NCBI GenBank assembly: GCA_020637555.1
Contig: JACKKF010000001.1
Coordinates: 1-64,000, forward strand
DNA length: 64,000 nt
Reading direction: 5' to 3'
DNA from: Rhodobacter sp.
Lineage (GTDB): Bacteria > Pseudomonadota > Alphaproteobacteria > Rhodobacterales > Rhodobacteraceae
Part shown: one piece after another, positions 36,500 to 45,221 of the stretch
Position numbering within the stretch: position 1 is the stretch's first letter
Layout of the letters: every line of letters starts with the position of its first letter
Program-made: the position numbers and the translations under genes
The notes under the pieces: generated by a model
Seen by the model: the letters and a program-made list of their open reading frames with translations, nothing else
The model's database searches: none
Told to the model about the DNA's origin: nothing

Positions 36500-37672
36500 C
36501 TACTGAAGATCGGCAAAGGCTTTCTGCAGCCGGTCCACCGCCTCGATCACCCGCGCGCGCGGCGTGGCGATGTTGAAGCGCATGAAGGTCTCGCCCCCGG
36601 TCCCGAAGGTATCGCCATGGTTCGCCGCGATACGCGCGTCCCGCTCGATACGGCGGGCGATCTCGTCGGGGCTCATGCCGGTGCCCGCGAAATCGACCCA
36701 TTCCAGATAGGTCGCCTGCAACGGAATGACCCGCGCGCCGGGGATCGCCGCGATGCCGGTCTCGAAGATCCGGCGGTTTTCATCGAGATAGGCCATCAGC
36801 GCATCGACCCAGGCTGCGCCTTCGGGCGAATAGGCGGCGGTGACCATGGCCACCCCGAAGGAGTTCGGCGATGTGCCGGTGCCCAGGAAATACTGTTCGA
36901 ACCGGGCCCGCAGGGTGTCGTCGGCGATGATGATGTTGCCGGTATGCGCGCCGGCGATGTTGAAGGTCTTTGTCGCCGCCGTCATCATCACCAGCCGGTC
37001 GGCGATATCCGGCGCCGCATTGGCCATGACGGTGTGCTTGTGGCCCGGCATGACAAGATCCGCGTGAATCTCGTCCGAGACCAGCAGCAGATCATGGCGC
37101 CGGGCAAAGTCGGCGACGCCGCGCAGTTCCTCGGCGGTCCAGATCTGCCCGCCGGGGTTGTGCGGCGAACACAGCACGATCATCCGGGTGCGATCGGTCA
37201 CCAGCGCGTCATAGGCGGCGAAATCCATGGTCATGCGGCCATCGCGTTCGACCAGCGGGCATTCCAGCACCTTGCGGCCCGCGCCCAGGATCACCTTGGC
37301 AAAGGCGTGATAGACGGGCGTGAACAGAACCACCTCGTCTGCGGGCTGGGTAAAGGCGTGCACACAATGGCCGGTGCCGTTGACCAACCCGTGTGTGGTG
37401 AAGATATGTGCCGGGTTCACGGTCCAGTCGTGGCGATTGCGCATCCACCATGTGATGGCCGCGCGATAGTCGGTATCGGGGCCGAAATACCCATAGATCC
37501 CGTGATCCAGCATGTGCGCCAGCGCGGTCTGCACCACCTGCGGCGGGCGAAAATCCATGTCGGCGACCCACATGGAAATGCCATCCTCGGGGCTGACGCC
37601 ATAGAGGGCCTCCATCACGTCCCATTTGGCCGAATGGGTGCCGCGCCGGTCGATGATCTCGTCGAAATTCAT
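36500..37672 (-). CDS. PLP-dependent aminotransferase, MalY/PatB cystathionine beta-lyase family
   Basis: The 390-residue fold-type I enzyme starts MNFDEIIDRRGTHSAKWD, the MalY/PatB N-terminus, with SMWVADMDFRPP, YGYFGPDTDYR, CSPHNPGGQIW, LVSDEIHADLV and the PLP-lysine segment MTAATKTFNIAG. It should cleave C-S bonds in cystathionine or related cysteine conjugates, giving pyruvate, ammonia and a thiol. GAAGGAGA lies six bases upstream of the start. The minus frame stays open far upstream (to 39967) only as a shadow of the plus-strand genes. Confidence 0.93.
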   Translation of the reverse strand: MNFDEIIDRRGTHSAKWDVMEALYGVSPEDGISMWVADMDFRPPQVVQTALAHMLDHGIYGYFGPDTDYRAAITWWMRNRHDWTVNPAHIFTTHGLVNGTGHCVHAFTQPADEVVLFTPVYHAFAKVILGAGRKVLECPLVERDGRMTMDFAAYDALVTDRTRMIVLCSPHNPGGQIWTAEELRGVADFARRHDLLLVSDEIHADLVMPGHKHTVMANAAPDIADRLVMMTAATKTFNIAGAHTGNIIIADDTLRARFEQYFLGTGTSPNSFGVAMVTAAYSPEGAAWVDALMAYLDENRRIFETGIAAIPGARVIPLQATYLEWVDFAGTGMSPDEIARRIERDARIAANHGDTFGTGGETFMRFNIATPRARVIEAVDRLQKAFADLQ

Positions 37673-37768
37673 GCGGGTCTCCTTCTCATGTGAAGCATGA
37701 TGCCCGCTCCAGCGGTCAGCGCAAGCCCGGACATTGCGAAGCGGCCCGCAATCGCCTAGATCATCGCC

Positions 37769-38290
37769 ATGAGCCTGCGACACATCCTTTTGCATCCCGA
37801 TCCCCGCCTGAAAAAGGTCTGCGATCCCATCGCGTCCGTCACGCCCGAAATCGGCGCGTTGGCCGAGGATATGCTGGAAACCATGTATGAAGCCCCCGGT
37901 GTGGGGCTGGCCGCGCCACAGGTCGGCGTGATGCAGCGGCTGTTCGTGATGGACTGCGTCAAGGACAAGGACACCGCGGCGAAGCCGATGGTGCTGATCA
38001 ATCCCGAGATCACCTGGACCTCGGACGAAAGCAACACCTATGAGGAAGGCTGCCTGTCCATTCCCGAACACTACGCCGAGGTGACGCGCCCCGCCCGGGT
38101 GCGGATGGCGTGGCTGGGGCTGGACGGCAAGCGGCATGAGGAAGAATTCGATCACCTGTGGGCAACCTGCGCGCAGCACGAGTTCGACCACCTGAACGGC
38201 AAGCTCTTCATCGACTATCTGGGCCCGATCAAACGCCAGATGATCACGCGCAAGATGGAAAAGCTGAAGCGCGAACGCGCGCGCGGCTGA
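37769..38290 (+). CDS. def: Peptide deformylase
   Basis: The 173-residue enzyme has all three motifs: GVGLAAPQ (44-51), EGCLSIP (93-99, metal-ligand Cys95) and QHEFDH (His137, Glu138, His141). It removes the formyl group from N-terminal formyl-methionine of new proteins. This is the standard active copy of three adjacent deformylase-like genes; fmt, which adds the formyl group to initiator tRNA, follows at 40871. Confidence 0.95.
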   Translation: MSLRHILLHPDPRLKKVCDPIASVTPEIGALAEDMLETMYEAPGVGLAAPQVGVMQRLFVMDCVKDKDTAAKPMVLINPEITWTSDESNTYEEGCLSIPEHYAEVTRPARVRMAWLGLDGKRHEEEFDHLWATCAQHEFDHLNGKLFIDYLGPIKRQMITRKMEKLKRERARG

Positions 38291-38293
38291 GGG

Positions 38294-39535
38294 ATGGCGA
38301 CGCGCCTCTCCATCGCGGTGGCGGGTGCGGGAATTGGCGGCTTGGCGACGGCGATCGCGCTGCGCCTGGCCGGGCATGACGTCTGTGTTTTCGACAGGTT
38401 CGACCGCCCGCGACCCGTGGGTTCCGGTCTGGTCGTGCAGCCGGTGGGCCAGCGCGTGCTGGACTGGCTGGGCGCGGGCACCCGGGCACGGGCACTTGGC
38501 ACCCCGGTGCTGCGGCTCTACGGGCGCGAGGCCGTGACCGGCGCGGGCACGCTCGATGTGCGCTATGACGCCGCCGGGCCGGGCCTGCACGGCCTGGGGA
38601 TGCACCGGGCCAGCCTGTTCGCCGCCCTGCATGAGCGGCTGTTGGCGCTGGGCCTGCGGGTGACACCCGCGACCGAGATCACGGGCAGCGTGCTGGCCCC
38701 TGGTGGGCGGGTCCTGCTGACCGGGGGCGGTCGCATCGGACCGTTTGATCTGATCGTGGATGCGCTGGGGTCGCATTCGCCGCTGTCGCCGCTGATCGCG
38801 TGCCCGCTGCCCTATGGCGCGCTGTGGACGACGCTGCACTGGCCCGAAACGGGGATCCCGGCCGACCGCCTCTCGCAACGCTACCGGGCCGCGCGGCGAA
38901 TGGTGGGGGTGTTGCCCATCGGGCGGAAACCGGACGATGACAAGCCGCTGGCCGCGTTCTTCTGGTCGCTGAGGGGCGATCATCTGGCCGACTGGCAGGC
39001 CCGGGGGCTGGCGCCCTGGAAAGCCGAGGCGCTGGACCTCTGGCCCGAGCTGGCGCCGTTCCTGGCGCAGATCGAGGACCCCGCACAGATGACTCTGGCA
39101 CGCTATTCCCACGGCACCCTGCGCCGTCCCTGGGCCGAGAGGCTGGTGCACCTGGGCGATTCCGCACATCGGGCCAGCCCGCAACTGGGACAGGGGGCGA
39201 ACATGGCGCTGCTGGATGCGCTGGCGCTGGCACGGGCCCTGGATCAGGCGCCCCTGGACGACGCGCTGCCGCTGTTCTGGCGGATGCGGCGCGGGCATCT
39301 GACCGTCTATCAGGCCGCCAGCCGGTTCCTGACGCCGCAGTATCAGTCGGACAGTGCCGCCATTGCCTGGTTTCGCGACCGGATCGTCGCGCCCGTCGGC
39401 CGGGTGCCACCCTTTCCGCGCCTGCTGGGGGCAATTGCCAGCGGCATTGCCGTGCCGCCGCTGGCCGGTGAGCCGCACATCAAGGGGCAACCCGTTCCGC
39501 CCGATTGGGCGATGGACGGGCGGCGCGACGGGTGA
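38294..39535 (+). CDS. FAD-dependent monooxygenase (UbiH/salicylate-hydroxylase-like)
   Basis: The 413-residue protein starts with the dinucleotide-binding motif AGAGIGGLATAIALRLAG, followed by the second FAD motif HLGDSAHRASPQLGQGANMALLDA near residue 290, as in class A flavin monooxygenases. It should hydroxylate an aromatic or related substrate with NAD(P)H and oxygen; substrate unknown. It starts four bases after def and ends 13 bases before the second deformylase gene, a position unrelated to its chemistry. Start ATG follows CTGAGGG. Confidence 0.88.
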   Translation: MATRLSIAVAGAGIGGLATAIALRLAGHDVCVFDRFDRPRPVGSGLVVQPVGQRVLDWLGAGTRARALGTPVLRLYGREAVTGAGTLDVRYDAAGPGLHGLGMHRASLFAALHERLLALGLRVTPATEITGSVLAPGGRVLLTGGGRIGPFDLIVDALGSHSPLSPLIACPLPYGALWTTLHWPETGIPADRLSQRYRAARRMVGVLPIGRKPDDDKPLAAFFWSLRGDHLADWQARGLAPWKAEALDLWPELAPFLAQIEDPAQMTLARYSHGTLRRPWAERLVHLGDSAHRASPQLGQGANMALLDALALARALDQAPLDDALPLFWRMRRGHLTVYQAASRFLTPQYQSDSAAIAWFRDRIVAPVGRVPPFPRLLGAIASGIAVPPLAGEPHIKGQPVPPDWAMDGRRDG

Positions 39536-39547
39536 TAACCCCGCGCC

Positions 39548-40054
39548 ATGCCGATCCTGCCGATTGTCCAGTTTCCCGACCCCATGCTGCGCCGGCCCTG
39601 CACGCCGGTGACGGCGTTCGATGCCGCGTTGCGTCAGCTTGCCGCCGACATGCTGGAAACCATGTATGCCGCCCCCGGGCGCGGGCTGGCCGGGCCACAG
39701 GTCGCGGTGCCGCGCCGCGTGTTCGTGATGGATTGCACCTGGAAAGAGGGCACGCGCAGCCCCAGGGTCTGCGTGAACCCGGAAATCGTCGCGGCCTCGG
39801 ACACGCTGGCGGTGCAGACCGAGGGGTGCCTGTCCATCCCCGGCGTTCCCGCCGCGGTCGCGCGACCTGATTGGATCGTGCTGCGCTGGACGGACCTCGA
39901 CGGCACCACGGTCCAGGCCCGGATGGACGGGTTCGAAGCCGTCTGTGCCCAGCATGAGCTGGACCACCTGAACGGCCGCCTCTGCATCGACCTGCTGCCC
40001 GAGGACGACCGCATCGCCATCTCCCCCCTCTTGGCTGCCCTGGGATCATCATGA
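39548..40054 (+). CDS. Peptide deformylase paralogue 2
   Basis: This 168-residue protein has motif I GRGLAGPQ (44-51; Ala-Ala replaced by Ala-Gly), motif II EGCLSIP with Cys94 and motif III QHELDH (His136, Glu137, His140). All metal and catalytic residues remain, so it may be active, but the altered motif I and divergent rest suggest changed specificity or rate. It overlaps the third copy by four bases. Confidence 0.9.
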   Translation: MPILPIVQFPDPMLRRPCTPVTAFDAALRQLAADMLETMYAAPGRGLAGPQVAVPRRVFVMDCTWKEGTRSPRVCVNPEIVAASDTLAVQTEGCLSIPGVPAAVARPDWIVLRWTDLDGTTVQARMDGFEAVCAQHELDHLNGRLCIDLLPEDDRIAISPLLAALGSS

Positions 40055-40548
40055 CCATCCGCCGCTGCCTGCCCTGGCCCGACATCCGCCTGCGCACCCC
40101 GGCCCAGCCCGTCGCGGCGATCACCGACGAGATCCGCGCGATCTGGACCGACATGATCGACACGATGGAGGCCATGCCCGGCGTCGGACTGGCCGCGCCG
40201 CAGATCGGCGTGATGCTGCGGCTGGCGGTCGTGGATGCGTCAGAGGGGCGCGGTCAGGCCGTGCGCATGGCCAATCCCCAGGTGCTGCACGAATCCATCC
40301 AGTTGCGCGACCATGACGAGGCCAGCCCCAACCTGCCGGGTGTCCACGCCCGCATCAGCCGCCCCCGGGCCGTGACCGTGCGCTTTCTGAACGATCAGGG
40401 CGCGACCGAGGAGCGGGACTTTGTCGGTCTCTGGGCCACCAGCGTGCAGCACCAGATCGACCATCTGAACGGGCAGATGTATTTTGATCGCCTCGGCAAG
40501 GTGAAACGCGACATGCTGCTGCGCAAGGCGCGCAAGCATCAGTCCTGA
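40051..40548 (+). CDS. Peptide deformylase-like protein 3, catalytic residues lost
   Basis: The 165-residue protein keeps motif I GVGLAAPQ (44-51) but motif II is EASPNLP (the metal-ligand Cys is Ser92) and motif III is QHQIDH (catalytic Glu is Gln135; the two His remain). By comparison with known deformylases it should be catalytically dead, possibly binding formyl-peptide ends or a partner. It is intact, under the same operon control as the second copy (ATGA overlap), which argues for a conserved non-enzymatic role rather than decay. Confidence 0.9.
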   Translation: MTIRRCLPWPDIRLRTPAQPVAAITDEIRAIWTDMIDTMEAMPGVGLAAPQIGVMLRLAVVDASEGRGQAVRMANPQVLHESIQLRDHDEASPNLPGVHARISRPRAVTVRFLNDQGATEERDFVGLWATSVQHQIDHLNGQMYFDRLGKVKRDMLLRKARKHQS

Positions 40549-40787
40549 CGCCGCGCGGCACGCCCTGCCAGCCAACCCAGCAGAACCAGCACCGCCACCC
40601 CGCTCAGGGGCAGCAGGATGAAGATCTGCACGTCCTCGGCCGGCAACTGCCAGGGCCAGCGCCAGCGGCAGCGCCCGGTCGGGCTGCCAAAGGCACAGGC
40701 CAGCGATTGCGCATACAGAAAGAACGCGGTGGCCGCGGCCGCCAGCAGTCCTGCCAGCGTGTAGAACAGCCAAGACAAGATGCGCAT
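40539..40787 (-). CDS. Small membrane protein of unknown function
   Basis: The 82-residue protein has two hydrophobic segments (SWLFYTLAGLLAAAATAFFLY near 5-25 and IFILLPLSGVAVLVLLGWLAG near 55-75) linked by a basic, Trp/Arg-containing loop with two Cys (ACAFGSPTGRCRWRW). GCAGGATCAAG before ATG 40787 is a fair ribosome binding site. It overlaps the end of the third deformylase-like gene by ten bases, convergently. I do not know a function. Confidence 0.6.
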   Translation of the reverse strand: MRILSWLFYTLAGLLAAAATAFFLYAQSLACAFGSPTGRCRWRWPWQLPAEDVQIFILLPLSGVAVLVLLGWLAGRAARRQD

Positions 40788-40870
40788 TCTTGATCCTGCC
40801 CACCGAACGGGGTTACCTGCCCCGGTCTAGCGCGGCGGAAACGCCGCGACAATGCCGCTGCGAGGTGCCG

Positions 40871-41773
40871 ATGCGCGTGATCTTCATGGGAACACCCGAA
40901 TTCTCGGTTCCGGTGCTGGATGCCCTGCATCGCGCGCACGAGGTCGTCTGCGTCTATTGCCAACCCCCGCGTCCCGCCGGCCGGGGCAAGCAGGAACGCC
41001 CGACACCCGTGCACGCCCGGGCGCTGGAACTGGGCCTGCCGGTGCGCCATCCCACCCGCCTGCGCGATCCGCAGGCACTGGCGGACTTCGCCGCGCTCGA
41101 TGCCGATGTGGCGGTGGTGGTGGCCTATGGACTGATCCTGCCGCAACCCGTGCTGGACGCACCGCGGGCCGGCTGCCTGAACATCCACGCCTCGCTTCTG
41201 CCACGCTGGCGGGGGGCGGCGCCCATTCACCGCGCGATCATGGCAGGCGATGCGGAAACCGGGGTGTGCATCATGCGGATGGAGGCCGGCCTGGATACCG
41301 GCCCGGTGCTGCTGCGCGAGGCCACGCCCATCGGCGCGGCGGAAACCACGGGCCAGTTGCACGACCGCCTGTCCGCCATGGGCGCGCGGCTGATCGGTCA
41401 GGCCCTGGCGCACCTGCCCGATCTGGTGCCCGTGCCGCAGCCCGACTCGGGTGTCACCTATGCCGCCAAGATCGACAAGGCCGAGGCCCGCGTGGACTGG
41501 TCCGATCCGGCCGAGTCGATCGCACGGAAGATCCGCGGTCTGTCACCCTTTCCCGGTGCCTGGTGCGACACGCCCGACGGCCGGCTGAAACTGCTCAACG
41601 CCATCGCGGTGCCGGGCACGGCCGAGCCGGGCCAGGTGCTGGAGGGGTTGACGATCGCCTGTGGCACCGGGGCGGTTCGCATCGACCGTGCCCAGCGCGA
41701 AGGCAAACGCCCGATGGAGGCCGACGACCTGCTGCGCGGGCTGGACTGGCCGCCCGGCACGCGGCTGGGCTGA
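40871..41773 (+). CDS. fmt: Methionyl-tRNA formyltransferase
   Basis: The 300-residue enzyme begins MRVIFMGTPEFSVPVLDAL and has the formyl-THF site NIHASLLPRWRGAAPIHRAI near residue 105 with Asn, His and the downstream Asp (LDTGPVL), plus the C-terminal tRNA-binding domain. It formylates initiator Met-tRNA. The pairing with the def genes is normal. GAGGTGCC lies just upstream of ATG 40871. Confidence 0.96.
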   Translation: MRVIFMGTPEFSVPVLDALHRAHEVVCVYCQPPRPAGRGKQERPTPVHARALELGLPVRHPTRLRDPQALADFAALDADVAVVVAYGLILPQPVLDAPRAGCLNIHASLLPRWRGAAPIHRAIMAGDAETGVCIMRMEAGLDTGPVLLREATPIGAAETTGQLHDRLSAMGARLIGQALAHLPDLVPVPQPDSGVTYAAKIDKAEARVDWSDPAESIARKIRGLSPFPGAWCDTPDGRLKLLNAIAVPGTAEPGQVLEGLTIACGTGAVRIDRAQREGKRPMEADDLLRGLDWPPGTRLG

Positions 41774-41776
41774 CCC

Positions 41777-42253
41777 TCAGCCCTGCTCTTTCAGCAACCT
41801 GCGCTTCTGGCGATCCCAGTCGCGCTTGGCCGAGGTTTCGCGCTTGTCGGTCAGCTTCTTGCCCTTGGCGATGCCGATCTTCAGCTTCACGATGCCCCGG
41901 TCATTGAAATACATCACCAGCGGCACCAGCGTCATGCCCTGCTTGGCCGTCGCCGCCCACAGCCGCGCCAGTTCCTTGCGGCTGACCAGAAGCTTGCGCT
42001 TTCGGCGTTCCTCATGCCCCCAGGTCTTTGCCTGGGCATAGGGAGCGATGGCGCTGTTGACCAGCCACAACTCCCCATCCTCGACCGAGGCGTAGCTTTC
42101 GGCGATGTTGGCCCCACCCTGACGCAGCGACTTCACCTCGGAGCCCAGCAGCATGATCCCGCATTCGAGATCGCTCTCGATGAAGTAATCGAACCGCGCG
42201 CGGCGGTTTTCGGCGATCACTTTGCTGTTGGGGTCGTGTTTTTTCTGGGCCAT
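41777..42253 (-). CDS. smpB: SsrA-binding protein SmpB
   Basis: The 158-residue basic protein has NRRARFDYFIESDLECGIML, LGSEVKSLRQG, HEERRKRKLL and the C-terminal KRDWDRQKRRLLKEQ, all characteristic of SmpB. It carries tmRNA to stalled ribosomes in trans-translation. It converges with fmt, with three bases between the stops. Confidence 0.96.
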   Translation of the reverse strand: MAQKKHDPNSKVIAENRRARFDYFIESDLECGIMLLGSEVKSLRQGGANIAESYASVEDGELWLVNSAIAPYAQAKTWGHEERRKRKLLVSRKELARLWAATAKQGMTLVPLVMYFNDRGIVKLKIGIAKGKKLTDKRETSAKRDWDRQKRRLLKEQG

Positions 42254-42325
42254 GCGGGCGAGATATTGGTTTGATGGGGGCCTGTCCAGTGGCGGCCCCG
42301 CTTTGCCGCCGGAAAGGAGGCCCCG

Positions 42326-42784
42326 ATGAAAGCCCTTTTGCCCCTTGGCGCGGCGATCCTGCTGGGCGCGTGCCAGATGAGCGGCCAGCCAGCCCCGCCG
42401 CGCATGTCGCCGGGCCTATCCGGCCCGACGATGCCGCGCGTTGTGCCAGGTGGCGCCGATCGCGCCCCGCCGCGCGTTTCGCCAGGGTCGCCCGGCGCGT
42501 CAGGCGCAGGCGAGCCGCGTGTCGCACCGCGCACCGACACGCCCCGCGTTTCGCCCGGTGCGCGCGGCGGGCCTGCCGCGCGCCTTCCCGGGCCTGACGC
42601 CTGCGGCGCATCGGACCTGCAGCACCTGGTCGGCGGTCCGGTGCCCGAAACCTTTGCGGTGGCCGGTCCGATCCGGGTGTTCGCCACGGGCGATCCGGTG
42701 ACGATGGATTACAACCCGCGCCGCCTGAATGTCGAAGTCAGCCGCCGGAACCGGCGCCAGATCGTCGCCATCAGTTGCGGATGA
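42326..42784 (+). CDS. Lipoprotein with I78-type peptidase-inhibitor domain
   Basis: The 152-residue protein has a lipoprotein signal (LLPLGAAILLGAC, lipidated Cys16), a Pro/Gly/Arg-rich linker with repeats of R-V-(S/A)-P-G (about 17-90), and a C-terminal domain with DACGASDLQHLVGGPVP...VTMDYNPRRLNVEVS...ISCG, matching the I78 family (Elastase-inhibitor AFLEI/Pfam 11720 type). It may inhibit serine peptidases in the periplasm or on the cell surface. GGAAAGGAGG precedes the start. Confidence 0.82.
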   Translation: MKALLPLGAAILLGACQMSGQPAPPRMSPGLSGPTMPRVVPGGADRAPPRVSPGSPGASGAGEPRVAPRTDTPRVSPGARGGPAARLPGPDACGASDLQHLVGGPVPETFAVAGPIRVFATGDPVTMDYNPRRLNVEVSRRNRRQIVAISCG

Positions 42785-43019
42785 CAGGACGGGCCGGGCG
42801 CAAGGGCACCCGGCCCGCCAGATATCGCGCAGCCGCCTCGAATGGTGGGGGCCATCCGGGGCATCGGCGCGACCTACCTTTCACAGGGCCCCCAGTCTTG
42901 CAGCCGAGCATGGCGTTTTCGCGGTTCTCCGGTGGTCAGACTGCGGAAAATTGGCCGCCTTTGCCCCGGATCACGGCGAATCCCTTGATTTCCGCGTCTT
43001 GCGGCGTCACGATTCCGAC

Positions 43020-43358
43020 ATGAACGTCCAGAACACCGTTCCCCCGCCCGCCCCCTATGATCAGGTCAGTTTCGACCGATTCGAACTGGGCGAGATCCTG
43101 TCCGTCTATGGCCGCCATGTCGCCGCCGGGCTCTGGCGCGATTATGGGATTTCCTGCCTGCGGGACCGGGCGGTCTTTTCGATCTTTCGCCGCGCGGCCG
43201 AAAACCCGCTGTATCGCGTCGAGAAGATACCAGCCCTGCGCCATCGCCAGGGCCTGTATGCCCTGTTCGGCCCCGAGGGGCAGGTGCTGAAGCGCGGCAC
43301 CACATTGCGCAGCGTGCTGGCGCCACTGGAACGCAAACTCCTGCGCGCGCTGGACTGA
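43020..43358 (+). CDS. DUF2794 family protein
   Basis: The 112-residue protein has the DUF2794 core: FDRFELGEILSVYGRHVAAGLWRDY, DRAVFSIFRRAAENPLYR and RQGLYALFGPEGQVLKRG. The family is alphaproteobacterial and uncharacterised. I chose ATG 43020, matching the usual N-terminus; the frame is open much further upstream without family-like sequence. The 235 bases before it hold nothing else I can support. Confidence 0.88.
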   Translation: MNVQNTVPPPAPYDQVSFDRFELGEILSVYGRHVAAGLWRDYGISCLRDRAVFSIFRRAAENPLYRVEKIPALRHRQGLYALFGPEGQVLKRGTTLRSVLAPLERKLLRALD

Positions 43359-43386
43359 CCCCCGCCACCCGCGCTAAGCCCTGGGC

Positions 43387-44037
43387 ATGAACGATTTCAT
43401 TTATGCCCCGCCGCCGGATGCCCCGGTCATCCTGCACCTCGATGATGACATCCTGGTGGCGGACAAGCCGTCCGGGTTGCTCAGCGTGCCCGGGCGCGGC
43501 GGGGATCGGGCAGATTGCCTGATCGCCCGCCTGAAAGCCCTGCACCCTGAGGTGCGGCTGGTGCATCGGCTGGATCTGGATACCTCGGGCGTTATCGTCT
43601 TTGCGTTGACGCCCCAGGCGCAGGCGCATCTGGGCAGGCAGTTCGAGGACCGCAAGACCCAGAAACGCTATATCGCCCTGGTTGCGGGCCATCCGACCGA
43701 GCCAAAGGGGCGCGTGGACCTGCCGTTGATCGTGGACTGGCCGAACCGCCCCCGGCAGATGGTGGACCCGGTGAACGGCCGCGCGGCGCAAACCGACTGG
43801 CGGGTCCTGCGTGCCGAGGGCGGGAATACCCGCATGGCGCTGAAACCGTTGACCGGACGCAGCCACCAGCTGCGCGTGCACATGCTGGCGCTGGGGCACC
43901 CGATCCTGGGCGATCCGCTCTATGCCACGGGGGCGGCGCGCGACTATCCGCGCCTGATGCTGCACGCCGAGGAATTGCGCCTGCGGCACCCGACGACCGG
44001 CGCGGCGATGACCTTTCGCGCGCCTGTGCCGTTCTGA
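43387..44037 (+). CDS. RluA family pseudouridine synthase
   Basis: The 216-residue protein has the catalytic motif VHRLDLDTSGVIVFA (Asp near residue 61), KRYIALVAGHP and LTGRSHQLRVHMLALGHPILGDPLYA. The S4 domain is absent, as in RluA itself, which modifies 23S rRNA U746 and tRNA U32; substrate here is inferred from size only. It converges with ptsN, one base apart. Confidence 0.92.
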   Translation: MNDFIYAPPPDAPVILHLDDDILVADKPSGLLSVPGRGGDRADCLIARLKALHPEVRLVHRLDLDTSGVIVFALTPQAQAHLGRQFEDRKTQKRYIALVAGHPTEPKGRVDLPLIVDWPNRPRQMVDPVNGRAAQTDWRVLRAEGGNTRMALKPLTGRSHQLRVHMLALGHPILGDPLYATGAARDYPRLMLHAEELRLRHPTTGAAMTFRAPVPF

Positions 44038-44038
44038 G

Positions 44039-44503
44039 TCAGGCAGCCTTGCTGTCGGGGTGTTCGGTCAGGATGGCGAACAGCTTGTCGGGCTCTTCGT
44101 TCTGGCGCAGCTTTGTGCAGACACCCGCGTCCCGCAGCGTGCGCGAGACCAGCGCCAGCGCCTTGAGATGCTCGACCCCGGCATCGCGCGGCGCGAACAA
44201 CGCGAACACCAGATCGACCGGCGCCCGATCGACCGACCCGTAATCCAGCGGCCGGTCCAGCCGGATGAAGATGCCGCGCACGCGCTCGATCCCGTCGATG
44301 CGGGCATGGGGCAGCGCCACGCCGTGCCCCACCCCGGTCGGACCCAGGCTTTCGCGTTCCTGCAACGCGTCGATGGCGATGGCTTCGTCGATCCCATGCG
44401 CGCTGGAGGCAATTTCCGCGAGGTCCTGAAAGAGGCGCTTCTTGCTTTTCACGGCGTTGCAGACCCGGATCGCTCCGGGGGTCAACAGATCGGCCAGTTC
44501 CAT
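44039..44503 (-). CDS. ptsN: Nitrogen regulatory PTS protein EIIA-Ntr
   Basis: The 154-residue protein has the phosphohistidine motif GVALPHARIDGI (His near residue 66) and PVDLVFALFAPRDAGVEHLKAL. It is the last phospho-acceptor of the nitrogen PTS, receiving phosphate from HPr (1-233), and controls potassium transport and stress-related regulators in relatives. GCAGGAGC precedes ATG 44503; the frame is open further up without family-like sequence. It ends the rpoN operon. Confidence 0.95.
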   Translation of the reverse strand: MELADLLTPGAIRVCNAVKSKKRLFQDLAEIASSAHGIDEAIAIDALQERESLGPTGVGHGVALPHARIDGIERVRGIFIRLDRPLDYGSVDRAPVDLVFALFAPRDAGVEHLKALALVSRTLRDAGVCTKLRQNEEPDKLFAILTEHPDSKAA

Positions 44504-44573
44504 GCAGTCGCTCCTGCCTTCTTCGCCCTGGTGGGTGGACCCCGGCGACATTCGCCGCACGGGGCCCGACACG

Positions 44574-45140
44574 TCACTGCGGATCGATCCAGCCGATATT
44601 CCCGTCGTCACGCCGGTAAACCACATTCAGGCCACCATGACGCTCGTTGCGGAACACCAGCACGTTGGAGTGGGCCAACTCCATCTGCATGACCGCCTCA
44701 CCGGCCGAGATCTGCGGAATCCGCGTTTCCATCTCGGCGATGATCATCGGCTGCAACGAGTCCGGCTCGGTTCCGTCCGCTTCATCCTCAGCGGCGAGGA
44801 TATACGAGGATGCCTCGGCGAATTCAACCGGGCCAGTCCGTTCCCGGTGATGGTCCTTCAGGCGCCTCTTGTAACGGCGCAATTGCTTGTCCATGCGCTC
44901 GCAGCACGCATCGAACGCAGCATAGATGTCGGCGGCCTGGCCCTTGGCCTGGGCTGTAAGCCCGGTCGACAAATGAACAATCGATTCGCAAACATGATTG
45001 TGGCCATCGCGGGAAAACACCACGAGCGCATCGGTGGGACGTTGGGAATACTTGTCCATCACTTCGCCCAGTTCGCTTTTCACATGCGACTGAAGCGCCT
45101 CACCGACGTCGATCTGTTTTCCGCTGATCTGGTACCGCAT
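44574..45140 (-). CDS. hpf: Ribosome hibernation-promoting factor, long form
   Basis: The 188-residue protein has the N-terminal sigma-54-modulation/S30AE domain (MRYQISGKQIDVGEALQSHV, AADIYAAFDACCERMDKQLRRYKRRL) and the C-terminal dimerisation domain near 130-185 (MQMELAHSNVLVFRNERHGGLNVVYRRDDGNIG). The long form pairs 70S ribosomes into 100S dimers in stationary phase. It lies between rpoN and ptsN, its usual place. Confidence 0.95.
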   Translation of the reverse strand: MRYQISGKQIDVGEALQSHVKSELGEVMDKYSQRPTDALVVFSRDGHNHVCESIVHLSTGLTAQAKGQAADIYAAFDACCERMDKQLRRYKRRLKDHHRERTGPVEFAEASSYILAAEDEADGTEPDSLQPMIIAEMETRIPQISAGEAVMQMELAHSNVLVFRNERHGGLNVVYRRDDGNIGWIDPQ

Positions 45141-45221
45141 GGGCCTCTCCTTCGTGCTGGCGGACAGCCCTGGGTCGGTATGAACCGAGGCGTTCCGCCG
45201 TTCTCGGCCTGTCGTTGCGGA

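Noticed and set aside
37673..39967. Upstream extension of the MalY-like minus-strand frame
   Set aside because: Family similarity starts only at ATG 37672, which has its own ribosome binding site; the extension runs opposite three deformylase-region genes.
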